64,000 nt of DNA from the NCBI RefSeq assembly GCF_039862785.1, contig NZ_CP156795.1:1302001-1366000 (forward strand). Direction: 5' to 3'. The notes under the pieces were generated by a model. The model saw only the letters and a list, made by a program, of their open reading frames with translations, had not been told where the DNA came from and ran no database searches. Position numbers and translations under genes: made by a program. This document shows, one piece after another, positions 28,314-38,157 of this stretch. Position 1 is the stretch's first letter; every line of letters begins with the position of its first letter. The stretch comes from Acinetobacter sp. ANC 7912. Lineage in GTDB: Bacteria; Pseudomonadota; Gammaproteobacteria; Pseudomonadales; Moraxellaceae.

Positions 28314-29204
28314 TTACAAATCTGATAAATGTTGTTCAGATTTTTGATAGGCGTGTTGCTGTTTACTGATAAAAAAGCCAAATAGTGTGGCAAAGAAATA
28401 CATCACAATCGTATAAATGCCGGCCGGTACTGCAATCATAGTATTTCCAAGGACAGAAATAGCGACTGTGATCGCGACAGCGGTATTGTGAATGCCGACT
28501 TCAAAAGTACAGGCACGTGCCTGACGATCTGGAATGCCGAGCAATAAAGGCAGGCAATAGCCAATAAACAGGCTGCTAAAGCAGAAAATCACCGCTGCGA
28601 TACCGATACTGTGGAAGTATTCGAGCAGATGGAAACGCTCCCGTACGATGGTAAACAGGAATAAGGCGATTAGGAAGCTGATGGCGAGGATACGCATCGG
28701 ACGGCTAACAGTGATGGATAGTTTAGGGTACTTTTCTCGTAATGCCATACCCAGCAGTACTGGGATCAGAATGATAAAGAACACCTGAACCATTTTTTCT
28801 ACTGGCATACTGACCTGATCTTCGCTGCCCAAAAAGAACAATAAAGACAGTTTGATAATAAAAGGTAAGGTAAAAATGGAAAGTACGGTATTAATCGTGG
28901 TCAGGGTAATGTTGAGGGCAACATCGCCTTTATATAAGTAGCTAAACAGATTGGCGGTTGGGCCGCCTGGAGACGCTGCAAGCAACATCATGCCCATAGC
29001 CAGCAGCGGCGGAAGCTGAAGCACGATACAGATCAGGAAGGCCAGACTGGTCAGTAAAACCAGTTGGGTGAATAAGGCAACAAAAATAACTTTGGGATAT
29101 TGGACGACGCGTATAAAATCCTTGATGCGTAATTCCAGACCCAGCCCCATCATTAAAATTGCCAGCAAAACTGGCAGTAAAAAGACAAAAAATACCGAAT
29201 CCAT
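28314..29204 (-). CDS. Bile acid:sodium symporter (BASS) family transporter B
   Basis: 296 residues, a tandem paralogue of the adjacent transporter. Shared pieces include MMGLGLELRIKDF, ASPGGPTANLFSYLYKGDVALN and FEVGIHNTAVAI at the same positions. Differences occur in the middle membrane segments and the C-terminus, so the copies have diverged. Shine-Dalgarno AAGGAT precedes the ATG. The pair is probably one transcript; no terminator was seen between them. Substrate unknown. Confidence 0.88.
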   Translation of the reverse strand: MDSVFFVFLLPVLLAILMMGLGLELRIKDFIRVVQYPKVIFVALFTQLVLLTSLAFLICIVLQLPPLLAMGMMLLAASPGGPTANLFSYLYKGDVALNITLTTINTVLSIFTLPFIIKLSLLFFLGSEDQVSMPVEKMVQVFFIILIPVLLGMALREKYPKLSITVSRPMRILAISFLIALFLFTIVRERFHLLEYFHSIGIAAVIFCFSSLFIGYCLPLLLGIPDRQARACTFEVGIHNTAVAITVAISVLGNTMIAVPAGIYTIVMYFFATLFGFFISKQQHAYQKSEQHLSDL

Positions 29205-29277
29205 TTCAATATCCTTTTTATTATAGGATCTTCGTCTTAGATTCGAGTTTAACTTAAATACTTAAATAATCAATATA

Positions 29278-29308
29278 AAATGGGCAAAACCCTCGGTCTT
29301 GCCCATTA
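29278..29308 (-). terminator. Terminator after the small secreted protein gene
   Basis: TGGGCAA / TTGCCCA stem (29281-29287, 29299-29305) with inner ACC/GGT pairing and a T-rich tail on the minus strand. Confidence 0.65.
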
Positions 29309-29332
29309 AAGTGATAAGTGGTATAGAAGCGT

Positions 29333-29677
29333 TTATTTTGGACGTGGCGGGGTAAAGCCGAGGGCACATTTACCCTGCATTTCCTGACCATTGATGGTTG
29401 CAGTTCCTGTACCAGATCCCTCCTGGCATGCGGTATAGATTTCTGCTTCTGTACCGGTTAAAGCATTTTTATCGTTGGAGAAGAACTGCGGCTCGCAGGT
29501 TCCGTTCCAGATAATGCCACGGTATGGGAAGCTGACGGCCTGACCCGTAGATTTGCCTTTACAGACTTTCTGGTACAGATCCGGGTTATAAACTTTTTCA
29601 ACCTTATCATTTGCAGTTGCCATACCTGTAACTGACATTGCACCGAGCATTATTGAAAATAATAATTTCTTATCCAT
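29333..29677 (-). CDS. Small secreted protein of unknown function
   Basis: 114 residues from ATG 29677, chosen because AAGGTG lies about 6 bases upstream; a GTG at 29686 would overlap that site. A clean signal peptide (MDKKLLFSIMLGAMSVTGMATA) predicts export to the periplasm. The mature part is ~90 residues with four cysteines (CKG, GTCEPQ, TACQEG, GKCALG) that probably form two disulphides. It resembles small hypothetical proteins of Acinetobacter by general form only. No domain recognised. It has its own terminator. Confidence 0.65.
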   Translation of the reverse strand: MDKKLLFSIMLGAMSVTGMATANDKVEKVYNPDLYQKVCKGKSTGQAVSFPYRGIIWNGTCEPQFFSNDKNALTGTEAEIYTACQEGSGTGTATINGQEMQGKCALGFTPPRPK

Positions 29678-29874
29678 GTATTTCACCTTTTTTCTCGCGG
29701 AGCATCAAAGTTACATATTAGAAAATATGACTGCTCAAACAATATGCATCAGGTAACAAATAGAGTAGATATGTATTGATTTTTCAATGTTTTGCTAATT
29801 AATGAAAGATTAAGTGACTATTAAGAATCATTATAAAAACAAGAAATGTGAAGGATGAATTAATTCCACTGAAT

Positions 29875-29905
29875 TTGTCAACTTTAAGCTGAAATTTGCT
29901 ATAAT
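29875..29905 (+). promoter_or_regulatory. Candidate mnmG promoter
   Basis: -35 TTGTCA (29875-29880), extended -10 TGcTATAAT (hexamer 29900-29905), 19-bp spacer, about 38 bases before the mnmG start. Confidence 0.55.
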
Positions 29906-29943
29906 GCTCAGCTATCCATTTTTCTATCTCTCTAATTACCACT

Positions 29944-31824
29944 ATGCACTATCCTAAAGTATATGATGTCATTGTTATCGGTGGCGGTCACGCAGGTACG
30001 GAAGCAGCATTGGCTGCAGCACGTATGGGCCGACAGACTTTACTCTTAACTCATAACATTGAGACTTTAGGGCAGATGAGCTGTAACCCGGCGATTGGTG
30101 GTATTGGTAAATCGCATCTGGTACGCGAAATTGACGCATTAGGCGGTGCGATGGCTTTGGCTGCCGATAAAGGCGGTATTCAGTTCCGTATCTTGAACTC
30201 TCGTAAAGGCGCTGCAGTACGTGCCACTCGTGCGCAGGCAGACCGAGTACGCTATAAAGCAGCGATTCGTCATATGCTGGAAAACCAGTCCAATCTGGAC
30301 ATTTTCCAGCAAGCTGCAGATGACCTGATCGTAGAAGGCGATACAGTTAAGGGTGTTGTGACCCAAATGGGTATCCGCTTTGATGCGAAAACTGTTGTGC
30401 TGACTGCCGGTACATTCTTAGGCGGTGTGATTCACATCGGTCTGAACAATGCTTCAGGTGGCCGTGCAGGCGATCCTCCTTCAATTTCCCTGGCACACCG
30501 TCTACGTGAATTGAAATTGCCAGTGGGTCGTCTGAAAACTGGTACTCCACCACGTATTGACGCGCGTTCAGTTGATTTTTCTGTCATGACGCCACAGCCA
30601 GGTGATTTCCCATCACCAACCATGTCATTCATGGGTGATGTATCGATGCACCCGGAACAGGTGAACTGCTATATCACACATACCAATGAACGTACGCACG
30701 AGATTATCCGTGGTGGGTTGGACCGTTCACCAATGTACACCGGTAAGATTGAAGGTGTAGGTCCACGTTACTGTCCTTCGATTGAAGACAAGATTCATAA
30801 ATTTGCCGATAAAGACTCGCACCAGGTATTCCTTGAGCCAGAAGGTCTGGATACGCATGAGCTTTATCCAAATGGTATTTCAACTTCATTGCCATTTGAC
30901 GTTCAGTTTGAGCTGGTACGTTCGATCCGTGGTATGGAGAATGCACATATTCTGCGTCCAGGTTATGCAATCGAATACGATTACTTTAATCCGCAAGCAC
31001 TGAAATTTACGCTTGAAACCAAAGCGATCAATAACCTGTACTTCGCTGGCCAGATCAACGGTACAACAGGTTATGAAGAGGCAGGTGCACAAGGTTTGTT
31101 AGCTGGTCTGAACGCTGCACGCCGTGCATGGGATCAGGAACAATGGACACCGAAACGTGATGAAGCGTACATGGGTGTACTGGTTGATGACCTGATTACT
31201 TTAGGTACCAAAGAGCCGTACCGTATGTTCACCTCACGTGCGGAATACCGTTTGATGTTGCGTGAAGACAACGCGGATCAACGTTTAACACCAATCGGCC
31301 GTGAATTGGGTCTGGTGGATGACGAACGCTGGGCAGCTTACTGTGAAAAAATGGAAGCGGTTGAACGTGAAACTGGTCGTCTGCAACACCTTTGGGCGGC
31401 GCCAAACAATCCAATGGGTAAAAAATTCATTGAAATGACGGGTGCTGATCTTTCTAAAGAGTGTTCTGCGATTGATTTGCTGAAACGTCCAAATATTACA
31501 TTTGCCCAAATTGCTGAATTGACCGGTTCTGAAGTCTCTCAACAAGTTGGTGATCAGATTGAGATTGCGGTGAAATATGAAGGTTATATCAACCGTCAGC
31601 ACCAAGACGTGGCACAAATGAAACGTCTGGAAGAAACCAAGATTCCTGCAGATTTTGATTATGATGCAGTGTCTGGTCTTTCTCGTGAAATTACTATGAA
31701 GTTGAAACAGGTTCGTCCGGAAACGCTGGCGCAAGCAAGCCGTATTCCAGGAGTAACTCCTGCAGCAGTTCAATTAGTGATGATTACTATTCGTAAGAAT
31801 GCCAATACCAAGAAATCTGCTTAA
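29944..31824 (+). CDS. mnmG: tRNA uridine-5-carboxymethylaminomethyl enzyme MnmG (GidA)
   Basis: 626 residues. N-terminal FAD-binding GxGxxG motif [45 protein letters not shown], the paired cysteine region near [15 protein letters not shown], and the C-terminal helical MnmE-binding region ([32 protein letters not shown]). With MnmE it modifies U34 of tRNAs that read split-box codons. It is the first gene after a long gap and ends in a strong terminator, so it is probably monocistronic. Confidence 0.97.
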   Translation: MHYPKVYDVIVIGGGHAGTEAALAAARMGRQTLLLTHNIETLGQMSCNPAIGGIGKSHLVREIDALGGAMALAADKGGIQFRILNSRKGAAVRATRAQADRVRYKAAIRHMLENQSNLDIFQQAADDLIVEGDTVKGVVTQMGIRFDAKTVVLTAGTFLGGVIHIGLNNASGGRAGDPPSISLAHRLRELKLPVGRLKTGTPPRIDARSVDFSVMTPQPGDFPSPTMSFMGDVSMHPEQVNCYITHTNERTHEIIRGGLDRSPMYTGKIEGVGPRYCPSIEDKIHKFADKDSHQVFLEPEGLDTHELYPNGISTSLPFDVQFELVRSIRGMENAHILRPGYAIEYDYFNPQALKFTLETKAINNLYFAGQINGTTGYEEAGAQGLLAGLNAARRAWDQEQWTPKRDEAYMGVLVDDLITLGTKEPYRMFTSRAEYRLMLREDNADQRLTPIGRELGLVDDERWAAYCEKMEAVERETGRLQHLWAAPNNPMGKKFIEMTGADLSKECSAIDLLKRPNITFAQIAELTGSEVSQQVGDQIEIAVKYEGYINRQHQDVAQMKRLEETKIPADFDYDAVSGLSREITMKLKQVRPETLAQASRIPGVTPAAVQLVMITIRKNANTKKSA

Positions 31825-31839
31825 GATTTTGAGGTGAAA

Positions 31840-31866
31840 AGGCCCGCATTATGCGGGCTTTTTTAT
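31840..31866 (+). terminator. Intrinsic terminator after mnmG
   Basis: GCCCGCAT t ATGCGGGC stem (31842-31849, 31851-31858) followed by TTTTTT. Confidence 0.9.
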
Positions 31867-32035
31867 GGCATAAAAAGTTCACGATTGTTATGAGCTATGG
31901 TTTGATAATAAATAACTTTAATAAACATAACTAATTGAAAATAAATTAAAAAATAATTTAGTTATAGCCAATTTAACTTATTTTTAGATCTTTTATGTCT
32001 TAAATTTAGCGAATTTTCATCATTTTATCTTTCAC

Positions 32036-32053
32036 TGGTCAGACCATGGTCTG
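32036..32053. promoter_or_regulatory. Candidate FadR/GntR-type operator before the MFS gene
   Basis: TGGTCAGACCA (32036-32046) fits the TGGTnnnACCA pattern bound by the FadR subfamily of GntR regulators; it runs into a perfect 14-bp palindrome CAGACCATGGTCTG (32040-32053). It lies ~75 bases before the transporter start. No GntR gene is adjacent. The rest of the 302-bp gap is A/T-rich. Confidence 0.5.
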
Positions 32054-32126
32054 TCTATGTTGCTGCCCCATATAAGAGGAAAATCTTGACCAATAAGATT
32101 GGTATTAATAAATAGAGGGTGAGCAT

Positions 32127-33332
32127 ATGGCAAATATACGCTCTGAAAAATTACAAAAAATTCTAACTGTTTTCCTGTGTTTCTGGGTCGCTTTCTTTGA
32201 AGGTTTTGACCTGCAGGCACCGGGAATTGCAGCGAAAGGTATCGCAACGAGCTTCGGTCTCGATCAGGTACAAATGGGCTCTGTGTTTAGCCTAGGGGTA
32301 TTTGGTATGCTCTTTGGTGCTTTCTTTGGAGGCCGTATCGCTGATTACTTAGGTCAGAAAAAGGTGCTGATGCTGTCGATTCTGATCTTTGGTATTTTTA
32401 TGAGTATCACAGCATTAGCACCGAATGACACGATTCTTTATGTTGCACGTTTCCTGACTGGTCTGGGCTTAGGTGCTGCGATGCCAACCATGATCTCAGT
32501 GGTTGGTGCGGAAGCGAGTGAAGCCAACCGGGGTAAACTGAACAGCTTAATGTATTGTGGTCTGCCAGTAGGTGCGATCTTTGTTGCGGGTCTGGCGACT
32601 TTTATTAAAGACATTCCATGGCAAACCTTATTCCTGATTGGTGGTATTGCACCATTGGCATTGCTGCCTTTTATGGGCTGGATTCTACGCGATAAGAAAA
32701 AAGAAGTTGTGGCAGAAGTACAGGCAAATACTGAAGTGCCATCTATGGCAAAAGTACTGTTTGCCGAGCAGCGCTATAAGCAGACACTGCCACTGTGGCT
32801 GAGTTTCTTCTTTACCTTAATGATTAACTACATTCTGATCAGCTGGTTACCAAACCTGTTGATGGAACAGGGGCTGGAAAAACAGCAAGCCTTTATGATT
32901 ATGATGCTGTTCCAGGTGGGGGCTGTAGTGGGTACGCTAGGCATGGGTTATCTGCTAGACCGTCTTAAACTCTGGCAAATGGCAATTATTATTTATACTG
33001 GTCTGTTGGTAGCAATCGTGACGCTGTTTACCACAACTTTAATTCCATTGCTGATTTTTGCAGGGATTTTAGGTGGTATCTTCTCGACTGGTGGTCAGTC
33101 CATTCTGTATGGTATTTCGCCAATCTTCTATTCCAATGCTGGCAAGGTAACTGGTGTGGGAAGTGCGATTTCACTCGGTCGTTTAGGTGCAATGACTGGG
33201 CCATTATTAACTGGGAAAATTCTGGCATTGGGTTTGGGCACAACTGGTATTCTGATCGCCAGTGCACCGGGTGTGATTCTGTCTGCCGTTGCAGTGGCTG
33301 CATTGTCTACCTATAAAGCCAATCATAAGTAA
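32127..33332 (+). CDS. MFS transporter, aromatic acid:H+ symporter (AAHS)-like
   Basis: 401 residues, 12 predicted membrane segments. The N-terminal FFEGFDLQAPGIAA matches the D-x-x-D-like charged first helix of the AAHS family (PcaK/MhpT), and the loop 2-3 motif GGRIADYLGQKK and loop 8-9 YLLDRLKLWQ are MFS signatures. RFLTGLGLGAAMPT is typical of this subgroup. Family members import aromatic acids such as 4-hydroxybenzoate or 3-hydroxyphenylpropionate. No catabolic genes flank it, so the substrate is unknown. Shine-Dalgarno GAGGGTGAG precedes the ATG. Confidence 0.82.
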   Translation: MANIRSEKLQKILTVFLCFWVAFFEGFDLQAPGIAAKGIATSFGLDQVQMGSVFSLGVFGMLFGAFFGGRIADYLGQKKVLMLSILIFGIFMSITALAPNDTILYVARFLTGLGLGAAMPTMISVVGAEASEANRGKLNSLMYCGLPVGAIFVAGLATFIKDIPWQTLFLIGGIAPLALLPFMGWILRDKKKEVVAEVQANTEVPSMAKVLFAEQRYKQTLPLWLSFFFTLMINYILISWLPNLLMEQGLEKQQAFMIMMLFQVGAVVGTLGMGYLLDRLKLWQMAIIIYTGLLVAIVTLFTTTLIPLLIFAGILGGIFSTGGQSILYGISPIFYSNAGKVTGVGSAISLGRLGAMTGPLLTGKILALGLGTTGILIASAPGVILSAVAVAALSTYKANHK

Positions 33333-33356
33333 TCTACTTACTGATTGTTATGACTG

Positions 33357-33383
33357 AAAAGCCCGCATCATGCGGGCTTTTTA
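33357..33383 (+). terminator. Intrinsic terminator after the MFS gene
   Basis: GCCCGCA tca TGCGGGC followed by TTTTT; almost the same sequence as the mnmG terminator 1.5 kb upstream. Confidence 0.9.
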
Positions 33384-33469
33384 TAGTTGAATATAGCAGA
33401 GGTTTAAATTAAGAGAAGTATTTGAAGATTTTGCTAGAATAAGGCCAGTTAACTTATTTGATTTTCAAT

Positions 33470-33796
33470 ATGTCATACCAACTCATCGAACTCGACGTTC
33501 AAGCCACAGACAATATTGCTTGTCCACATTGCCAGCAGCTGATTATTAACTGGCAGGAAGAACAGTATATTCAGCCATGTGAACATACTTTATTTATTGC
33601 CATGGATATTGGCTTTGAATACATCACTGATGAGTTTGAGCAGACCATGCAGCACACGGTGGATGATCTGCATGCCAATGATGATCAGCTGAATATGTTT
33701 GCAGAACTGACTGCCAGCAGCTATCCGGAATTTATCATTATGAAATCAGATTTGGGTGCGGCTGGTTATTTTCGTTATATCGGACTTACGGCTTAA
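33470..33796 (+). CDS. Small acidic CxxC protein of unknown function
   Basis: 108 residues from ATG 33470 (MSYQLIELDV); the frame is open to 33458. It has CPHCQQL and a second cysteine-histidine pair in PCEHTLF, possibly a small metal site. The rest is acidic and rich in aromatic residues, and contains FAELTASSYPEFIIMKSDLG. Cytoplasmic by sequence (no signal). I do not recognise the family. It shares a bidirectional terminator with ntrC. Confidence 0.6.
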   Translation: MSYQLIELDVQATDNIACPHCQQLIINWQEEQYIQPCEHTLFIAMDIGFEYITDEFEQTMQHTVDDLHANDDQLNMFAELTASSYPEFIIMKSDLGAAGYFRYIGLTA

Positions 33797-33808
33797 AGCT
33801 AAAAATAA

Positions 33809-33837
33809 AAAAGCGCCAAATCAGATGGCGCTTTTTT
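33809..33837. terminator. Bidirectional terminator between the CxxC gene and ntrC
   Basis: AAGCGCC aaatcagat GGCGCTT with A-run on the left and T-run on the right; serves both convergent genes. Confidence 0.85.
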
Positions 33838-33856
33838 ATGAGATTCAAATGAAAGC

Positions 33857-35329
33857 TTAACCTTCAACTTCTTCTACTTCATCGTCATCAGCACTGTCCA
33901 TACCGAGTTCTTTTAGCTTACGGGTCAGGGTATTGCGGCCCCAGCCAAGCAGTTCAGCAGCATGACGCTTACGACCACGGGTTTGTTGCAGGGCAGCATT
34001 AATCAGGGTGCGTTCAAACATTGGTGTCGCGATGTCGAGAATTTTCATCTCACCATTTTTCAGTTTTTGAATCGCCCATTGACCCAGTAATTCATCCCAG
34101 TGATGCGGTGCAATCTGGTTGAGGTTCGGAATTGGTGTGCCGTTGTCCTGAGGTAGAGGAATTTGTTTCAGTTCAGGTGGCAAGTCTTCAGGATAGACTT
34201 CACGACCGGTGATCATGACGGTTAACCAGCGGCAGGTGTTTTCCAGCTGACGAACGTTCCCTTGCCAAGGCAGCTTCTGCATATATTCCTTGGTTTCTGG
34301 ACGCAGAATTTTTGGATTCACACCCAGTTCCTTACCAGCACGAGCCAGGAAGTGTTCTGCCAGCATTGGAATGTCTTCAGAACGATGCGCCAGTTTAGGA
34401 ATATGAATACGAATCACGTTCAGACGGTGATACAAGTCTTCACGGAAGCGGCCATCATGTACCAGCTTTTCCAGGTCTTGGTGGGTTGCAGCGACGATAC
34501 GTACATCCACTTTTACCGGAACATGACCGCCGACGCGGTAGAACTCTCCATCAGCCAGGACACGTAACAAACGGGTCTGGGTTTCAAATGGCATATCGCC
34601 GATTTCATCCAGGAACAGTGTGCCGCCATTGGCCTGTTCAAAACGGCCTTGGCGTTGCGTATTGGCACCGGTAAACGCGCCTTTCTCATGGCCAAATAAT
34701 TCAGTCTCGATCAGGTCTTTTGGAATTGCTGCCATGTTTAGGGCAATAAACGGTTTATTGCTACGTGGCGAGTGGCGATGCAGGGCATGCGCGACTAGTT
34801 CCTTACCAGTACCAGATTCACCATTAATCAGCACGGTAATATGTGACTGTGACAGACGGCCAATGGCACGGAATACTTCCTGCATGGCAGGAGATTCACC
34901 GATGATCTCGGTAGATTGAATGGCAGGAACAGTTTTGGCAGATTCCTGTTGTTGCAGTTTGGTGATGTGCAGGATCGCACGATTCACCAATGCCAGAGCT
35001 TCATCAATATCAAATGGCTTCGGTAGATATTCAAATGCACCAGTTTGATAGCTGGATACTGCAGATTCCAGATCCGAGTGTGCTGTCATAATAATGACCG
35101 GCAGGTCTGGATAGCTGTTTTTGACTTTACTTAAGAAAGTCAGGCCATCAATTCCTGGCATACGGATATCGGTCAGGATCACATCTGGCGCATCTACGCT
35201 CAGCTGATCGAGCGCTGACTGAGCTTCTTCAAAGCTGGTGACGTCGAAACCTTCTTCTTTAAATGTTTTTTCTAGTACCCAACGCATGGCACGATCGTCA
35301 TCAATGACCCATATTTTATTTCGCGACAT
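33857..35329 (-). CDS. glnG: Nitrogen regulation response regulator NtrC
   Basis: 490 residues from ATG 35329 (MSRNKIWVIDDDRAMRW). Receiver domain with phospho-acceptor Asp in DVILTDIRMPGIDG, AAA+ sigma-54 activator domain with Walker A GESGTGKE, the GAFTGA sigma-54 contact loop (EKGAFTGANTQRQGRFEQA), Walker B GGTLFLDEIGDMP, and a Fis-type HTH (KRHAAELLGWGRNTLTRKLKELG). It activates nitrogen-assimilation promoters when phosphorylated by NtrB. The start overlaps the end of ntrB by 14 bases. Confidence 0.96.
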   Translation of the reverse strand: MSRNKIWVIDDDRAMRWVLEKTFKEEGFDVTSFEEAQSALDQLSVDAPDVILTDIRMPGIDGLTFLSKVKNSYPDLPVIIMTAHSDLESAVSSYQTGAFEYLPKPFDIDEALALVNRAILHITKLQQQESAKTVPAIQSTEIIGESPAMQEVFRAIGRLSQSHITVLINGESGTGKELVAHALHRHSPRSNKPFIALNMAAIPKDLIETELFGHEKGAFTGANTQRQGRFEQANGGTLFLDEIGDMPFETQTRLLRVLADGEFYRVGGHVPVKVDVRIVAATHQDLEKLVHDGRFREDLYHRLNVIRIHIPKLAHRSEDIPMLAEHFLARAGKELGVNPKILRPETKEYMQKLPWQGNVRQLENTCRWLTVMITGREVYPEDLPPELKQIPLPQDNGTPIPNLNQIAPHHWDELLGQWAIQKLKNGEMKILDIATPMFERTLINAALQQTRGRKRHAAELLGWGRNTLTRKLKELGMDSADDDEVEEVEG

Positions 35330-36425
35330 GATCTGACTCCCAAGGTAAAAATAGGCTAAATACGGTTTTTCCTGGAACTGACTGGCATTCAATCATTCCG
35401 TTATGTTGATGCATAATATTTTGAGCAATACTCAGACCGAGACCGGTTCCTTTGGCACGGCTGGTCACTAGTGGGTAGAACACTGATTCAATAATGTCTT
35501 CCGGCACACCTGGACCATTGTCCTGGATGTCGATGCGCACTACAGAGCGGTGAATTGCCCCATTAATGGTATAGAGACGTTGAATCCGAGTTCTTAAGAT
35601 CAGTTCTGGCTGATGCTCGATAAAGAAGTCTTTATTTTCTGTCATGGCCTGAACGGCATTGACACAGATATTCAGCATGACCTGAATCAGCTGGTCGCGA
35701 TCCGCCAAAACTTCTGGCAAGGATAGGTCGTAGTCCCGGGTAATTTTGATTTTCTTTTTGGTCTGGTTGGCGATCAGTGAACGCACACGTTCCAGTGGTT
35801 CATGTACATTGACTAATTCATAACTTGGTAGCTGACGTGAACCAAGCATGGTGTCGGCCAGATTCCGAAGGCGATCGACTTCATTGATAATAATGTCAGT
35901 GAATTCTTTGTATTTTGGATCGTCCAGGCTACGGGCCAGCAATTGGGTTGCGCCGCGGATGCCGCCGAGCGGGTTTTTAATCTCGTGAGCAACACCGCGA
36001 ATCAATTGGCGCGCAACCTGATGCTGCTGAATATAGTTTTCCTCGCGAGAAATTTTCAGCATACGGTCGCGCTGGTTCAGCTCGATTAGTAGTAAAGGGT
36101 GGGTGGGTTTACCGGTATTGAGCAGGGAAACTGTGTAATCCACATGAATGTCTTTAAAGTTGACAATAATGGTTGCTTCACGGCGGGTATAAGGTTGTCC
36201 GGTATGCAGCGTGTTATACAGGGACTCTTTTGTCTTAAACTCATCCGTCGGCGCTTGTAAAATATTAAGTACTGGCGTGCCAGATGCGCGCAAAAGACTG
36301 ATATCGAACATGGCTTCGCAAGCCGTGTTTAGATAGTAGATATTCAGGTTACTATCGACCAACATAATGGCAGTGGTGAGATTGTCCACCAGTAAGCGAT
36401 AGTCGATAGAAATAGGCTGATCCAT
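35316..36425 (-). CDS. glnL: Nitrogen regulation sensor kinase NtrB
   Basis: 369 residues from ATG 36425 (MDQPISIDYRLLVDNLTTAI); starts at 36470 or 36464 are also open but less family-like. PAS domain (about 1-120), HisKA domain with phospho-histidine in RGVAHEIKNPLGGIRGATQLL, then the ATPase: N box LNICVNAVQAM, DNGPGVPEDI, G box GTGLGLSIAQNIMHQHNG. It is a cytoplasmic kinase/phosphatase controlled by PII. It is paired with ntrC, without glnA upstream. The 350-bp divergent gap to rimO holds no clear gene. Confidence 0.95.
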   Translation of the reverse strand: MDQPISIDYRLLVDNLTTAIMLVDSNLNIYYLNTACEAMFDISLLRASGTPVLNILQAPTDEFKTKESLYNTLHTGQPYTRREATIIVNFKDIHVDYTVSLLNTGKPTHPLLLIELNQRDRMLKISREENYIQQHQVARQLIRGVAHEIKNPLGGIRGATQLLARSLDDPKYKEFTDIIINEVDRLRNLADTMLGSRQLPSYELVNVHEPLERVRSLIANQTKKKIKITRDYDLSLPEVLADRDQLIQVMLNICVNAVQAMTENKDFFIEHQPELILRTRIQRLYTINGAIHRSVVRIDIQDNGPGVPEDIIESVFYPLVTSRAKGTGLGLSIAQNIMHQHNGMIECQSVPGKTVFSLFLPWESDHVAK

Positions 36426-36776
36426 TAGCGGTGGTTTTCCTGTATTAAAATAGCGCAATGGCATCTTCATAAAGCAAAAAACAAAATCTTAAGTTCTCAT
36501 TTGATGCACATTAAGCAAAATGCACGCCAACTTTTGAAAATTTCCCTAAAATATTGCAGGGAATCGGGAGAGTAGTTATGAGGATACCGGTTTTATTAAT
36601 GATATAGCCGAGTTAAATTGACCTGTAAAGCAGAATTGTTCTAATTTGGTGCACTCATAATTATATTGAATATTTTATGGCTTTATTTTGGTGCTTGACG
36701 CAAACAGTCGCCATTTCAACTGTTTTTATGCTGCGAAAAGACATACAATACGCGCATTCTAGTGGAGCGCAGATTC

Positions 36777-38120
36777 ATGAAATCCCCCAAAGTCGGTTTT
36801 GTTTCTTTAGGTTGTCCTAAGGCATTGGTTGATTCCGAGCGAATTCTTACTCAGTTAAAAACTGAAGGTTATGATGTGGCATCAGATTATGATGGCGCGG
36901 ATTTAGTAGTAGTTAATACCTGTGGTTTTATTGAATCTGCAGTACAAGAGTCTTTAGACGCCATTGGTGAAGCGATGAGCGCGAATGGTCGCGTGATTGT
37001 TACTGGCTGTCTCGGTAAAGATGAAGATAAGATTCGCCAGATGCACCCGAATGTCCTGAAAGTGACCGGTGCTGCGGCATATGAAGAAGTGATGGATGCG
37101 GTGCATGAATATGTTCCTGAACCACCAAAACACAATCCATTTATTGACCTAGTACCTGAGCAAGGCATTCGTCTTACTCCAAAACACTATGCTTACCTGA
37201 AAATTTCGGAAGGCTGCAACCATCGTTGCACATTCTGTATTATTCCAAGCATGCGTGGTGATCTGGTATCCCGTCCGGTCGGTTCCGTGCTGGAAGAAGC
37301 GGCTGCATTAAAACGTGCGGGCGTCAAAGAAGTACTCGTGATCTCTCAAGATACTTCTGCTTACGGTGTGGATACCAAGTACAAGCTGGATTTCTGGAAC
37401 GGTCAGCCGGTTAAAACCAAATTCTATGATATGTGTGAAGCACTCGGTCAACTCGGTATCTGGGTGCGTCTGCATTATGTTTACCCATATCCACACGTGG
37501 ATGCAGTGATAGATCTGATGGCACAAGGCAAAATCCTGCCTTATCTGGATATTCCATTCCAGCACGCCAGCCCGAAAATTCTGAAGCTGATGAAACGTCC
37601 AGCACACAGTGAAAATACACTGGAGCGTTTAAAAGTATGGCGTGAGAAATGCCCTGAGCTGGTCATTCGTTCTACATTTGTAGTGGGCTTCCCGGGTGAA
37701 ACCGAAGAAGACTTCCAGATGCTGTTAGACTGGCTACAAGAAGCACAGCTGGATCGTGTAGGTTGCTTTACTTATTCCCCAGTTGAAGGTGCAGCAGCGA
37801 ACGACTTGCCAGATCACGTGCCTGAAGAAGTGAAGCAGGAGCGTTATGAACGTTTCATGCAGGTACAACAAGCCATTTCAGCAGCCAAACTGCAAAAACG
37901 CATTGGCCAGAAAATGACAGTACTAGTAGATGATCTGGAAGAAGAATTCCCGGTTGCTGTGGCACGTTCTTATGCAGATGCACCTGAAATTGATGGTAAT
38001 GTATTTGTTGAAGATATTGATAAGAGCCTGATCAAAGCAGGTGATTTGCTTGAAGTCGAAATTACAGATGCAGACGAATATGACCTGTTTGCAAAACTGA
38101 TTTCGATTAAATCAGCTTAA
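36777..38120 (+). CDS. rimO: Ribosomal protein S12 methylthiotransferase RimO
   Basis: 447 residues from ATG 36777, which has GGAG about 9 bases upstream; a GTG at 36762 is in frame. N-terminal UPF0004 domain ([17 protein letters not shown] with cluster cysteines, [18 protein letters not shown]), radical SAM motif [11 protein letters not shown], and a C-terminal TRAM domain ([22 protein letters not shown]). It adds a methylthio group to Asp of S12. Starts the long plus-strand run towards the lipid A genes. Confidence 0.96.
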   Translation: MKSPKVGFVSLGCPKALVDSERILTQLKTEGYDVASDYDGADLVVVNTCGFIESAVQESLDAIGEAMSANGRVIVTGCLGKDEDKIRQMHPNVLKVTGAAAYEEVMDAVHEYVPEPPKHNPFIDLVPEQGIRLTPKHYAYLKISEGCNHRCTFCIIPSMRGDLVSRPVGSVLEEAAALKRAGVKEVLVISQDTSAYGVDTKYKLDFWNGQPVKTKFYDMCEALGQLGIWVRLHYVYPYPHVDAVIDLMAQGKILPYLDIPFQHASPKILKLMKRPAHSENTLERLKVWREKCPELVIRSTFVVGFPGETEEDFQMLLDWLQEAQLDRVGCFTYSPVEGAAANDLPDHVPEEVKQERYERFMQVQQAISAAKLQKRIGQKMTVLVDDLEEEFPVAVARSYADAPEIDGNVFVEDIDKSLIKAGDLLEVEITDADEYDLFAKLISIKSA

Positions 38121-38157
38121 TACTTAGATAAAATTAAATGAAATAATTTGGAGTTTG

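Noticed and set aside
36500..36660. TGCA-containing repeats between ntrB and rimO as an NtrC site
   Set aside because: TGCA-N12-TGCA and a lone GGTGCA half-site do not fit the 17-bp TGCAC-N7-GTGCA dyad spacing.
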